64,000 nucleotides of DNA, from positions 1 to 64,000 of the forward strand of contig JABUFC010000005.1 in assembly GCA_013314715.1 (NCBI GenBank). The letters run 5' to 3'. Below, in pieces: positions 1-7,051 of this stretch. Numbering within the stretch: the first letter of the stretch is position 1; each line of letters starts with the position of its first letter. The notes under the pieces were generated by a model. The model saw nothing but the letters and a program-made list of their open reading frames with translations, made no database searches and was not told the origin of the DNA. The position numbers and the translations under genes were made by a program. The stretch comes from Bacteroidales bacterium (GTDB lineage: Bacteria > Bacteroidota > Bacteroidia > Bacteroidales > GWA2-32-17).

Positions 1-662
1 GCACAGTACGCATGGAAAATCTGACGGTGGCCACGCAAGCTACCAATGCACGCGTTTTACTTATCGATGCACAAGGCAATGTGAGTCAGGCACAGCCAAC
101 GCTTATTGGCGATAACCTTGGCAACCACACTGCTCTGCAAAATATAAAACTTGGTAATTACTGGTTAAGCAACGAAGGAACTATTACAGCTACTTTAACA
201 GAATCGGAGTTGATGGCGAATACACCATTACTAATTACATCAAACCAAAAAATAGGTATAAGAACAACTAATATGAATGCAAATGCCGATTTACAAATAA
301 AAGGTAATACATACATCGAAGATAACTTAGGCATAGGTATTTGTTTAACAGCCAATAATAATCCCAAAGGTTATCGTTTTGCTGTAAACGGCACTATGGG
401 AGCCAAAGATATATTTATTGAAGTGGACGAAACACCTTGGCCCGATTATGTATTTGATGAACATTATAAACTTATGCCTTTGCCCGAATTAGAAACATAC
501 TTAACTAAAAACAAACACCTGCCCGATATGCCAACAGCAAACAACATAAAAGAAAATGGATTATCTTTGGCTGAAATAAATGCCCAACTTGTAAAAAAAA
601 TAGAAGAACTAACCCTATATATTATTGAACTGAATAAAAAAATAGAGAAATATGAGAAGTAA
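1..662 (+). CDS. C-terminal part of a tail-fiber-like surface protein (5' partial)
   Basis: The reading frame is open to the window edge, with no stop before the first ATG at base 12, so this is the C-terminal part of a longer protein. The visible part has a short Asn/Thr-rich region, then GYRFAVNGTMGAKDIFIEVD and WPDYVF, KHLPDMP and a final amphipathic helix (IEELTLYIIELNKKIEKYEK). This GY-x-LAVNG / WPDYVF / KHLPD arrangement is the recurrent C-terminal module of Bacteroidota surface and phage tail-fiber-like proteins; the terminal helix probably forms a trimeric coiled coil, by analogy with fiber chaperone domains. It overlaps the next gene by 11 bases, suggesting translational coupling. 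The family assignment comes from remembered motif similarity; no enzymatic role is implied. Confidence 0.75.
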   Translation, partial: TVRMENLTVATQATNARVLLIDAQGNVSQAQPTLIGDNLGNHTALQNIKLGNYWLSNEGTITATLTESELMANTPLLITSNQKIGIRTTNMNANADLQIKGNTYIEDNLGIGICLTANNNPKGYRFAVNGTMGAKDIFIEVDETPWPDYVFDEHYKLMPLPELETYLTKNKHLPDMPTANNIKENGLSLAEINAQLVKKIEELTLYIIELNKKIEKYEK

Positions 663-1290
663 TATATTATTATTATGTTTTATCTTTATTTTATCAATAA
701 TTAAAGCAAATGATAGTTTAAAGTTTTCATTGGGGTATGGAACATTATATGGTGGAGGTTTGGGTATTAAATTTGAAAAACCAATAATAAACTATAGAAT
801 AAATTTACATTTAGGCATTTCTGGTGCTTTTCTTCCACTTATTTCATTTGAAAGTCTAGAAAATAAAAAGAACTTATTAGTGTTGTACGAAAATATAGAT
901 AAAAGATTGTCTTTTAATACAGAAGGATTAAAAGTCAGTAAAAATAGATTAATAATTCCATTTTCAGTTAATATTTCTTATAAATTTTATAAGAACTTAA
1001 ATGCTTCAACAGGCTTAGGAACTTTTGCAAGAGTTTATTATTTTGATAATGCTAATTTTTTAATGTATCATTATCATTGTCTCGATATTTTCAAGTTATT
1101 TTCATTAAATTTTTCATTTTTATATGAAATTAAAAATTCATTTTTTTCTATTACTTTTTCAAGAGGATTATTTCCTTTAAGCTATCATGAATACAGGGAT
1201 AGATTCAGTTATGAGCGTAAAGAAGTTGTTAAAAATTCTTATTTTATAAGTTTTAGTACGGGATATTATTTATCGTTCAGAAAAAAATAA
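652..1290 (+). CDS. Hypothetical exported protein, probably a small outer-membrane beta-barrel
   Basis: I do not recognise the family. The first 20 residues are a signal peptide (short basic start, then LLLCFIFILSIIKA). The rest alternates hydrophobic and polar residues with frequent aromatics and glycine (FSLGYGTLYGGGLGIKFEKP near the N-terminus; YFISFSTGYYLSF near the C-terminus). This fits an 8- to 10-stranded barrel ending in an aromatic-rich last strand. It overlaps the preceding fiber-like gene and is followed 4 bases later by a GH16 gene, so these are probably one transcript. Composition is very AT-rich, like the next three genes. Function unknown. Confidence 0.6.
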   Translation: MRSNILLLCFIFILSIIKANDSLKFSLGYGTLYGGGLGIKFEKPIINYRINLHLGISGAFLPLISFESLENKKNLLVLYENIDKRLSFNTEGLKVSKNRLIIPFSVNISYKFYKNLNASTGLGTFARVYYFDNANFLMYHYHCLDIFKLFSLNFSFLYEIKNSFFSITFSRGLFPLSYHEYRDRFSYERKEVVKNSYFISFSTGYYLSFRKK

Positions 1291-1294
1291 ACTT

Positions 1295-2638
1295 ATGTTG
1301 GTCAAAATTAGAATATTATTGTTGATTTCTTTTATGTTAGATTGTTTTTCGTTGGTAGGACAGTGGATTGTTGTTTTTGAAGATCATTTTAATGGAAATA
1401 CTTTAAATACTGCTTATTGGTACAATAAACGCAAATGGGGAGATTTTCCACCGAATGTCGAACCTGTAATATATTTAACAGAAAATGTTTTTTTGCAAAA
1501 CGGTTATTTACATTTAATTCTTAAAAACGATAATAGATGGCATTATGTTCCAAATTTAAACACAATACATTTTTACCCGTACAGTGGAGGTATGATATGG
1601 TCAAAAAAATATTTTCGATATGGTATTTTTGAAGCAAAAATTAAGCTTCCTAATGAAAAGAAATTGTGGAGTGCGTTTTGGTTATATGGTAGTGCTACTT
1701 ATGGTGATGAAATTGATATATTTGAACAATATTGGACTAATAAAAAAGTTAATTTAAAATCAACTATTCATCATTCAGGTGAACAAATATCTGATAATAA
1801 TAAATATAATACAAGCTTTCTTGATAATTGGCATACATACACTTTAAGCTGGGATGATAAGAACTTAAATAATGCATGTATAAAAGTTCATATTGATGGG
1901 AATAAAGTTTCTGACTTTAAAAAAAATAATAATGATAGATTGTATAATACATATTTGGGGAACATTGTTGGTGAAACTGTCGATTATCCTGAAAAAGGGC
2001 AGAACATTATTTTTAACTTATTTTTACATGATAATACTCCGAGTTTACCACAGACAATGCTGGTAGATTATATAAAAGTCTGGCAAAAACAAAATTGTAA
2101 TGATATTGTAACTATTTGTAATTATGATGCTAAATTTGATAATAATATATTTACTGGTAGAATAATTAAATCGGGTGATAATTGTAATGTAATTGTTAAT
2201 GAAAACGAACATTTAGACTTACTGGCGACTAAAGAAATTCATTTAAAACCTGGCTTTAGTGTAAAAAAAGGTGGTTATTTTTTGGGAAAAATCATACCAT
2301 GTTCTTCTTACAAGTTAGACGAAGAAAACGTATATATTGATACTACTGATGAAAACATAAATATTGATACAAATATTATTAAATTTAAAGAAATTTATAA
2401 TAATTATGTTGGGTATAGAATATTTCCCAATCCTTTTAGTGAACACCTTAATATTTCATTGAAACAGATTGAAAATTCGTATTTTGTGATATACGACATA
2501 TTAGGTAATATCAAACATTACGAAAAATTTTACAACAACAATCAAGAAATTAACCTGATAAATTTAGAAAATGGTGTTTATCTTAGTAAATTATTTATTA
2601 ATCAAAAATCATATTATGAGAAAGTTATTAAAATATAA
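1295..2638 (+). CDS. Secreted glycoside hydrolase family 16 protein with T9SS sorting domain
   Basis: A probable endo-beta-glucanase or galactanase of the GH16 fold, exported and then passed through the type IX secretion system. After a signal peptide (about residues 1-22) comes a GH16 domain to about residue 265. It contains the catalytic signature GDEIDIFEQ, in which the first Glu is the nucleophile and the second the acid/base, and a Trp-rich strand (LWSAFWLYG). A 'three-coathanger stack' segment follows (HLDLLATKEIHLKPGFSVKK), typical between catalytic and sorting domains in this phylum. The C-terminus is a type A sorting domain starting YRIFPNPFSEHLNISL and ending in Lys-Ile. Substrate (laminarin, mixed-linkage glucan or another beta-glycan) cannot be read from the sequence. 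No SusC/SusD pair is nearby. Confidence 0.88.
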   Translation: MLVKIRILLLISFMLDCFSLVGQWIVVFEDHFNGNTLNTAYWYNKRKWGDFPPNVEPVIYLTENVFLQNGYLHLILKNDNRWHYVPNLNTIHFYPYSGGMIWSKKYFRYGIFEAKIKLPNEKKLWSAFWLYGSATYGDEIDIFEQYWTNKKVNLKSTIHHSGEQISDNNKYNTSFLDNWHTYTLSWDDKNLNNACIKVHIDGNKVSDFKKNNNDRLYNTYLGNIVGETVDYPEKGQNIIFNLFLHDNTPSLPQTMLVDYIKVWQKQNCNDIVTICNYDAKFDNNIFTGRIIKSGDNCNVIVNENEHLDLLATKEIHLKPGFSVKKGGYFLGKIIPCSSYKLDEENVYIDTTDENINIDTNIIKFKEIYNNYVGYRIFPNPFSEHLNISLKQIENSYFVIYDILGNIKHYEKFYNNNQEINLINLENGVYLSKLFINQKSYYEKVIKI

Positions 2639-3170
2639 AGCATTATTGCTTTTAATGTTTATAAGTTTTATTGCTTGTAAAAAAGTTATAATAGAATTCC
2701 CTAAATGTAAAGAAACTATAGCTGGTTTATTTCCAAAAAGTAGTATATTAACTAATAACGAAATTATATTTAAAAACGATATTTCTATTGCTTCCGATAC
2801 GTTTATTTTATTATTATATCCAAAGGTAAAATTATACTATGAACATCCATGCGATTCTTTTATAGTTGACAATTATATTCAAGATTTTAGCATATATACT
2901 GTTTCATCTTCAGATACAATAAAATTAGATGATACATACTTTAACTATTTGTTAAAAGATACTTTTACAGATATTAAATTTTCAGATTTCATAAATACAA
3001 AACAAGAAATATTAGATAAAAAACCACAAACAAAGATTTTATGTTTGCTAAAAAATAATACATACGTGCCAAATAACAATTATTTTAGATTTATGATTAT
3101 ATCAAAACTATATCAAAATACGATTGATACAATTTTTACAGATGAAATTATATTTACAGGTGTTAAATAA
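2616..3170 (+). CDS. Hypothetical lipoprotein
   Basis: I do not recognise the family. A longer frame opens at 2571, but the ATG at 2616 is preferred because it gives a normal lipoprotein signal: MRKLLKYKALLLLMFISFIA followed by Cys-Lys-Lys, with the Cys as lipidation site. The start lies inside the end of the GH16 gene (23-base overlap), indicating translational coupling. The mature part (about 165 residues) is rich in Asp, Thr, Ile and Lys, has no transmembrane segment and looks like a small beta-rich periplasmic or surface lipoprotein. Its position suggests co-expression with the GH16 enzyme; no more specific role can be inferred. Confidence 0.6.
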   Translation: MRKLLKYKALLLLMFISFIACKKVIIEFPKCKETIAGLFPKSSILTNNEIIFKNDISIASDTFILLLYPKVKLYYEHPCDSFIVDNYIQDFSIYTVSSSDTIKLDDTYFNYLLKDTFTDIKFSDFINTKQEILDKKPQTKILCLLKNNTYVPNNNYFRFMIISKLYQNTIDTIFTDEIIFTGVK

Positions 3171-3511
3171 CTTATTATGAACTATATATTTTTCAATGCT
3201 GTCCAGAATAATTTAAAAATAAAATTATGCTATTGATAATCAATAATATATGTTTCAAAAACAATGATTTTTAAATTCAAGTTATCCAGAAAATAATGAT
3301 AATGTGGGTCGTAATTTTTTTTAGTTTTAACAAATGGCTGATTTAACCATTGCCATAAATCAATTTTTTCAAAAATATTTCTCGGAAGTATATTTATTAT
3401 TTGAGAAAATATATTTACCTTTACCATAGGAGTTGGTTTTATTGACAACATAAAATTACTTCATTTTTGAAGTGTTACCAACTCCTACTTTTTTAATTTT
3501 TAAAAATTATT
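3171..3511. other. AT-rich gap with an interrupted inverted repeat
   Basis: No convincing gene. A 73-codon minus-strand frame (3230-3451) has no recognisable motif, and its start lies inside an inverted repeat. The notable structure is at 3428-3486: AGGAGTTGGT (3428-3437) is repeated in inverse as ACCAACTCCT (3477-3486), and a smaller hairpin, ACTTCA-TTTT-TGAAGT, sits between the arms. The gap separates an intact gene from a barrel gene lacking its signal peptide, so it may include the lost 5' part of that gene. Confidence 0.5.
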
Positions 3512-4177
3512 TTGGACGGACGTGACCCCAAGTCAAATAATGTTTTAAATTATTCGAAAAGTTTTAAAACAAATTCCTACATTTCATATTACAACAACTC
3601 TTATAATATGTATTTTTTCATAAGTGGTCCATCTTTTTTTGATGGTTCGTATATTTCATTTATTCCAAAAGTTTCATATAGTTACATTAGAAAAAATTTC
3701 AGCATATCAGTTGGAGGTGGTATAGGATATTACTTGTCAAATTTTTATAAATACACACGTAATAATACTATCGAAAAAAATTATGAAAATGATATTTTAC
3801 AATTCAAACTAATAGTAAATGGACAATCGTTATATCAGTTTACCGAAGAATACTATACAACAAACGTCAATATTAAAATAAGTCTTGCTATGTATAAAAA
3901 TATAAATATTTTTTTAGAAGCTAACACCAATCTCTATAAAATACAGCATCCACTTAATTCTAAAATTGTTTATTTTAAGTATTATCAAGAAGTTTATTAT
4001 AGTTATAGTGATCCTCAAACAACAATCATAGATTTTGATGAAAGAAACATTAAATTAAAAGCAAAATATATTGCTGATGATAATTTAGATGTATATAAAG
4101 CGTCTGATTTATCAAAGCTTGTTTTTACTCAAATAGGCATTCGCTATACATTTAGCAAAAAAGAGAAAAAAGAATAA
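3512..4177 (+). pseudogene. N-terminally truncated outer-membrane beta-barrel protein
   Basis: The frame begins only at a TTG codon, without a signal peptide, and the in-frame stop lies just upstream (3494). The translated part has many alternating aromatic/polar strands (ISFIPKVSYSYIRKNFSISV, GGGIGYYLSNFY) and ends LVFTQIGIRYTFSK plus a Lys/Glu tail, which looks like the last barrel strand of a PorT-like or OmpA-like barrel. A barrel without a signal peptide cannot reach the outer membrane, so this is probably the 3' remnant of a larger gene. A functional cytoplasmic protein is a less likely alternative. It lies beside decayed mobile DNA, which fits local erosion. Confidence 0.5.
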
Positions 4178-4239
4178 GTTAAACCAGTCTATTAACTTAA
4201 CGAATATTCCCTTATTAAACTCAAATGAATATTCAGAAA

Positions 4240-4279
4240 TCTCGTTCTTAGTTACAAAGAGACGGACTATTTGATTTAG
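4240..4279. repeat. Degenerate TCTCGTT palindrome repeat
   Basis: TCTCGTT (4240-4246) faces AAGAGA (4257-4262) as an imperfect palindrome. CTATTTGATTTAG (4267-4279) follows. A better preserved copy of the same two-part arrangement (palindrome, then CTACTTGATTTAG) is at 6897-6943, on the other side of the purF gene. It is non-coding and its function is unknown. Confidence 0.45.
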
Positions 4280-4440
4280 CGAGACCTTTGCAAAATTATT
4301 TCAATTTTTCGATAATTTAAAAATATTTGCTTAAAAATTGATTTTTTTAAGGTAATGATTCAAATTACTGGACGATTTTATTCAAAAAAACACCTTTTTT
4401 AAAGTCAAAGAACCTTATTTTTTATCTATTAGCCCTTATT

Positions 4441-4680
4441 TTAGGCTTTAGTTCGCACATGGGCACACTTCGCCCATCTAAATAAGTGATACGGCACTTT
4501 TCAAATTATACGCTATGGCCTGCAATACATGCTGAGTATGAACTTTAGCTAAGCCTTTATAACGAGCAACATCACCATTAAACCAACGTTTTATACTACC
4601 AAATGTCCGTTCTTTCTACTAAATAACGATAGTGTCTCATATAAGCTTAAAAAATGTCAAGTTTGCTGATTTTTCTAATT
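4441..4680 (-). pseudogene. Remnant of a DDE transposase (IS5/IS1182-like), C-terminal part
   Basis: Read on the minus strand, one frame gives AYMRHYRYLVERT. After a shift of about 4 bases near 4609-4616, a second frame gives RTFGSIKRWF, NGDVARYKGLAK and VHTQHVLQAIAYNLK before a stop at 4441. This is the well-known C-terminal block (LVERTFGSIKRWF ... YRGLAKTHTQHVLEAMAYNL) around the last catalytic Glu of IS5/IS1182-type transposases. An in-frame stop further upstream (just before AYMRH) and the frameshift show that the gene is dead. The N-terminal DDE domain is gone. Family naming is from the remembered motif only. Confidence 0.75.
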
Positions 4681-4770
4681 TCATAACGCTAAAATAACCA
4701 TTATTTCTGGAATTAAAAATAAAAATATGAATAAGTCATTAACAATTAAATATTTACATGCAAATAGAGA

Positions 4771-4901
4771 CCTTTACAAAACTTCTTTTTAGTCATTGCG
4801 ATTCTTCTAATATGTAGAAGAAGCAATCTATAAATTATTGAAAATAAGATTGATTTAATAATCACAATAACGAATGCAGTTGTTTTTTAGTTTTGCAAAG
4901 G
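4771..4901. mobile_element. MITE-like element, copy 1
   Basis: A 131-base non-coding unit bounded by CCTTTACAAAACT at the left and AGTTTTGCAAAGG at the right, which are inverted repeats with one mismatch. The interior shares the blocks GCGATT, AATAAGATTGATTT and CAATAACGAAT, in order, with a 122-base unit at 58832-58953 bounded by the same ends. Two diverged copies 54 kb apart with matching ends indicate a miniature inverted-repeat element. The adjacent transposase remnant, with a similar end at 4285, is a plausible source of its mobility. Confidence 0.65.
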
Positions 4902-4911
4902 CTTTATATTT

Positions 4912-6813
4912 TTAATATGCCCTTGTATTTACACCCTCAATGTAGTTTATAAAAGAGTTGTTTACAACCTTATTTCCGCCGGGCGTGGGATAATCGCCTG
5001 TAAAATACCAATCGCCAAGATTCTGAGGACAAGCCGTGTGCAAGTTTTCAATGCTATTATATATAATAGCAACTTCGGCTTTAATATCACTTGGAGTTAC
5101 AAGTTGAGCTATTTTTTTTGATATTTCGTCGGCAGTAAAAGGCTTATATATAAGTTTTACATAGTTTACCATATCTTCTTTGGCGTAGTATTGTTGTTCT
5201 TTACATTTTTTATACACGGTATCGATGATATGTTCCTTTTTAGTATCTTTAAGTAATTCGATAGCAGCTTGGAATGCAATAAAATCGCTCAATTTCGCCA
5301 TATCAATGCCATAACAATCGGGATATCGGATTTGAGGTGCCGACGAAACAATGATGATTTTTTTAGGTCTTAAGCGGTCGAGCATTCGAAGAATACTTTG
5401 TTTAAGTGTTGTGCCACGAACTATAGAGTCGTCCACAATGACAAGGGTGTCTTCGTAATCTTTTACAATGCCATAAGTAACATCGTAAACGTGAGCTACG
5501 AGGTCGTTACGTCCGTCGTCTTGTGAAATAAAAGTGCGAAGTTTCAGGTCTTTAACAGCAAGTTTTTCGATACGTGGACATAAAAACATAAATTCGTCGA
5601 GCTTATCAGCACTAAGCTGATTACCAAGCCCAAGTATTTTTTTCTTTTTAACTTGGTTGCAATGTTGATTTATTTCTTCTACGAGACCGTAAAATGCATC
5701 AGCAGCAGTATTGGGAATATACGAAAATACGGTATTCTTTATGTCGTAGTTAATGGTTTCGAGTACTTTGGGAGCAATAAGTTTACCCAGATTTTTTCGT
5801 TCGGTATAAATATCGCGATCGGTTCCACGAGAAAAATAAATACGTTCGAAAGAGCAACTTTTCTTTTTATATGGTTCAATAATACGTTCTATACAGATTT
5901 CGTTAAAATGCCTAATAATAATAGCATAACCAGGGTCGAGTTCTTGAATCTCTTCAAAGGGAGCATTAAATACGGTTTGAATAACAGGGCGTTCACTAGT
6001 TACAACTGCTATTTCATCGTTATAATAATAATATGCAGGTCGAATTCCCCATGGATCTCGAAAAACAAAAGCATCGCCTGTGCCAATCATTCCAGCTATT
6101 GCATAGCCACCATCCCAACGCCACGAAGCATTATTTAATATTCGTTTAATGTCTAATTCTTTCGATATGTGTTCAGTAATTTCGGCATTACTTAAGCCCA
6201 TATCTTTATATTTTCTAAACAGTGATTCAACTTGATCGTCGAGAAAATGCCCAATTTTTTCGAGCATAGTTACGGTATCGGTATAGGCTTTAGGATGTTG
6301 TCCCAGTTCAATTAAATGTTCGAAAAGCTCTTGAACGTTAGTGAGATTAAAATTACCAGCAAGCACTAAATTTCGAGTTTTCCAATTATTTTCGCGTAAT
6401 ACGGGATGTACAAATTCTATATCGTTTCGTCCAAAAGTACCATATCGTAGGTGTCCTAAAAACAATTCTCCAGCAAAAGGAACATTCTCTTTTGCCCAGT
6501 AAGGGTCTAAAAGGCGATCGTGGTGTTTTTGTTCTATGGTATCAAATTGATTACGAAGTTGTTCAAAAATATCAAGTAATGGTTGTTGAGAGTTGGAGCG
6601 AAGTCGGTCAATATAGGGTTTACCGGGTTTAGGATTGATTTTAATGGTAGCAAAACCGGCACCATCTTGGCCACGGTTATGTTGTTTCTCCATTAAAAGA
6701 TAAAGTTTGTTTAATCCATACATCCATGTGCCATAATGTGTGGCATAGTATTCTAATGGTTTTCGCAATCGTAATAAGGCAAAACCACACTCATGTTTTA
6801 TTGCTTCACTCAT
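4912..6813 (-). CDS. purF: Amidophosphoribosyltransferase, long Bacteroidota form
   Basis: Probably transfers the glutamine amide nitrogen to PRPP to make phosphoribosylamine, the first step of purine synthesis, in the cytosol. The N-terminal Ntn-glutaminase half starts MSEAIKHECG; Cys9 would become the catalytic N-terminal residue after an eight-residue propeptide is removed. QHNRGQDGAG and GHLRYGTFG follow. The phosphoribosyltransferase half has the PRPP loop VIVDDSIVRGTT near residue 460. At 633 residues it is longer than the E. coli enzyme (about 505), as is usual for this Bacteroidota subfamily, with extra segments in the N-terminal half and at the C-terminus. A longer TTG start at 6831 is rejected because it lies inside the promoter. 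A role other than purine synthesis cannot be excluded for this divergent form. Confidence 0.88.
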   Translation of the reverse strand: MSEAIKHECGFALLRLRKPLEYYATHYGTWMYGLNKLYLLMEKQHNRGQDGAGFATIKINPKPGKPYIDRLRSNSQQPLLDIFEQLRNQFDTIEQKHHDRLLDPYWAKENVPFAGELFLGHLRYGTFGRNDIEFVHPVLRENNWKTRNLVLAGNFNLTNVQELFEHLIELGQHPKAYTDTVTMLEKIGHFLDDQVESLFRKYKDMGLSNAEITEHISKELDIKRILNNASWRWDGGYAIAGMIGTGDAFVFRDPWGIRPAYYYYNDEIAVVTSERPVIQTVFNAPFEEIQELDPGYAIIIRHFNEICIERIIEPYKKKSCSFERIYFSRGTDRDIYTERKNLGKLIAPKVLETINYDIKNTVFSYIPNTAADAFYGLVEEINQHCNQVKKKKILGLGNQLSADKLDEFMFLCPRIEKLAVKDLKLRTFISQDDGRNDLVAHVYDVTYGIVKDYEDTLVIVDDSIVRGTTLKQSILRMLDRLRPKKIIIVSSAPQIRYPDCYGIDMAKLSDFIAFQAAIELLKDTKKEHIIDTVYKKCKEQQYYAKEDMVNYVKLIYKPFTADEISKKIAQLVTPSDIKAEVAIIYNSIENLHTACPQNLGDWYFTGDYPTPGGNKVVNNSFINYIEGVNTRAY

Positions 6814-6828
6814 AGCAGAGTTTTGGGA

Positions 6829-6836
6829 CAAAGATA
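6829..6836 (-). promoter_or_regulatory. Bacteroidota -7 promoter element of purF
   Basis: On the minus strand this reads TATCTTTG, matching the TAnnTTTG consensus, 15 bases before the ATG at 6813. It excludes the upstream TTG as start codon. Confidence 0.65.
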
Positions 6837-6896
6837 ATCTTATTTTTTTAAAGGAAAGAGTTAAATTTTATCCCAAATTAATCAATAGGAGGGTCG

Positions 6897-6943
6897 TCTC
6901 GTTATTAAACTAATAACGAGATGAGCTGAACTACTTGATTTAG
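6897..6943. repeat. TCTCGTT palindrome plus conserved tail
   Basis: A perfect palindrome with 11-base arms, TCTCGTTATTA (6897-6907) and TAATAACGAGA (6911-6921), and a three-base loop. It is followed by CTACTTGATTTAG (6931-6943). The same pair of elements occurs in decayed form at 4240-4279, and arms of the same type occur twice inside a broken tRNA copy at 26278-26327. Lack of a U tract argues against a simple terminator. Confidence 0.6.
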
Positions 6944-6961
6944 TTGCGATAACCCCGATTT

Positions 6962-7004
6962 AGTGATGATTCAATTCCATTTTTTGGAATTGATTACAAT
7001 CACT
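6962..7004. repeat. Long interrupted inverted repeat
   Basis: AGTGAT ... TCAATTCCA (6962-6979) is mirrored by TGGAATTGA ... ATCACT (6984-7004) around a five-base T loop. The inner nine pairs are perfect and a mismatch leads to the outer six. It lies between the 5' end of purF and the 3' end of the helix-hairpin-helix barrel gene, both on the minus strand. It could act as a terminator or RNA-stability hairpin for the latter operon, although no clear T run follows. Confidence 0.45.
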
Positions 7005-7051
7005 TTATCGTTTAAGCATTTCTAATGCATAATCTGGGTTTATATTCAGAG

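Larger units (their letters stand above)
4178..4911. other. Decayed mobile-element region downstream of purF
   Basis: No intact gene. It holds, in order, a degenerate TCTCGTT palindrome (4240-4262), a terminal-inverted-repeat-like sequence CCTTTGCAAAAT (4285-4296), the frameshifted C-terminal part of a minus-strand transposase (about 4441-4680) and a 131-base MITE-like element (4771-4901). The ends at 4285 and 4901 carry the same CCTTTGCAAAA motif in opposite orientation, so the whole stretch may be the skeleton of one insertion sequence of about 620 bases. Confidence 0.6.

Noticed and set aside
3230-3451. 73-codon minus-strand frame
   Set aside because: Very AT-rich, no motif, no promoter, and its start lies inside an inverted repeat; treated as chance.
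4285-4901. Intact insertion sequence
   Set aside because: The transposase has a frameshift and stops and lacks its N-terminal part; only ends and a C-terminal block survive.
5653-6138. 161-codon plus-strand frame opposite purF
   Set aside because: It lies entirely within the strongly conserved purF coding sequence on the other strand and has no motif; a shadow frame.
6814-6831. Longer purF start (TTG)
   Set aside because: The TTG is part of the promoter TATCTTTG, and the ATG at 6813 gives the family-typical propeptide before the catalytic Cys.
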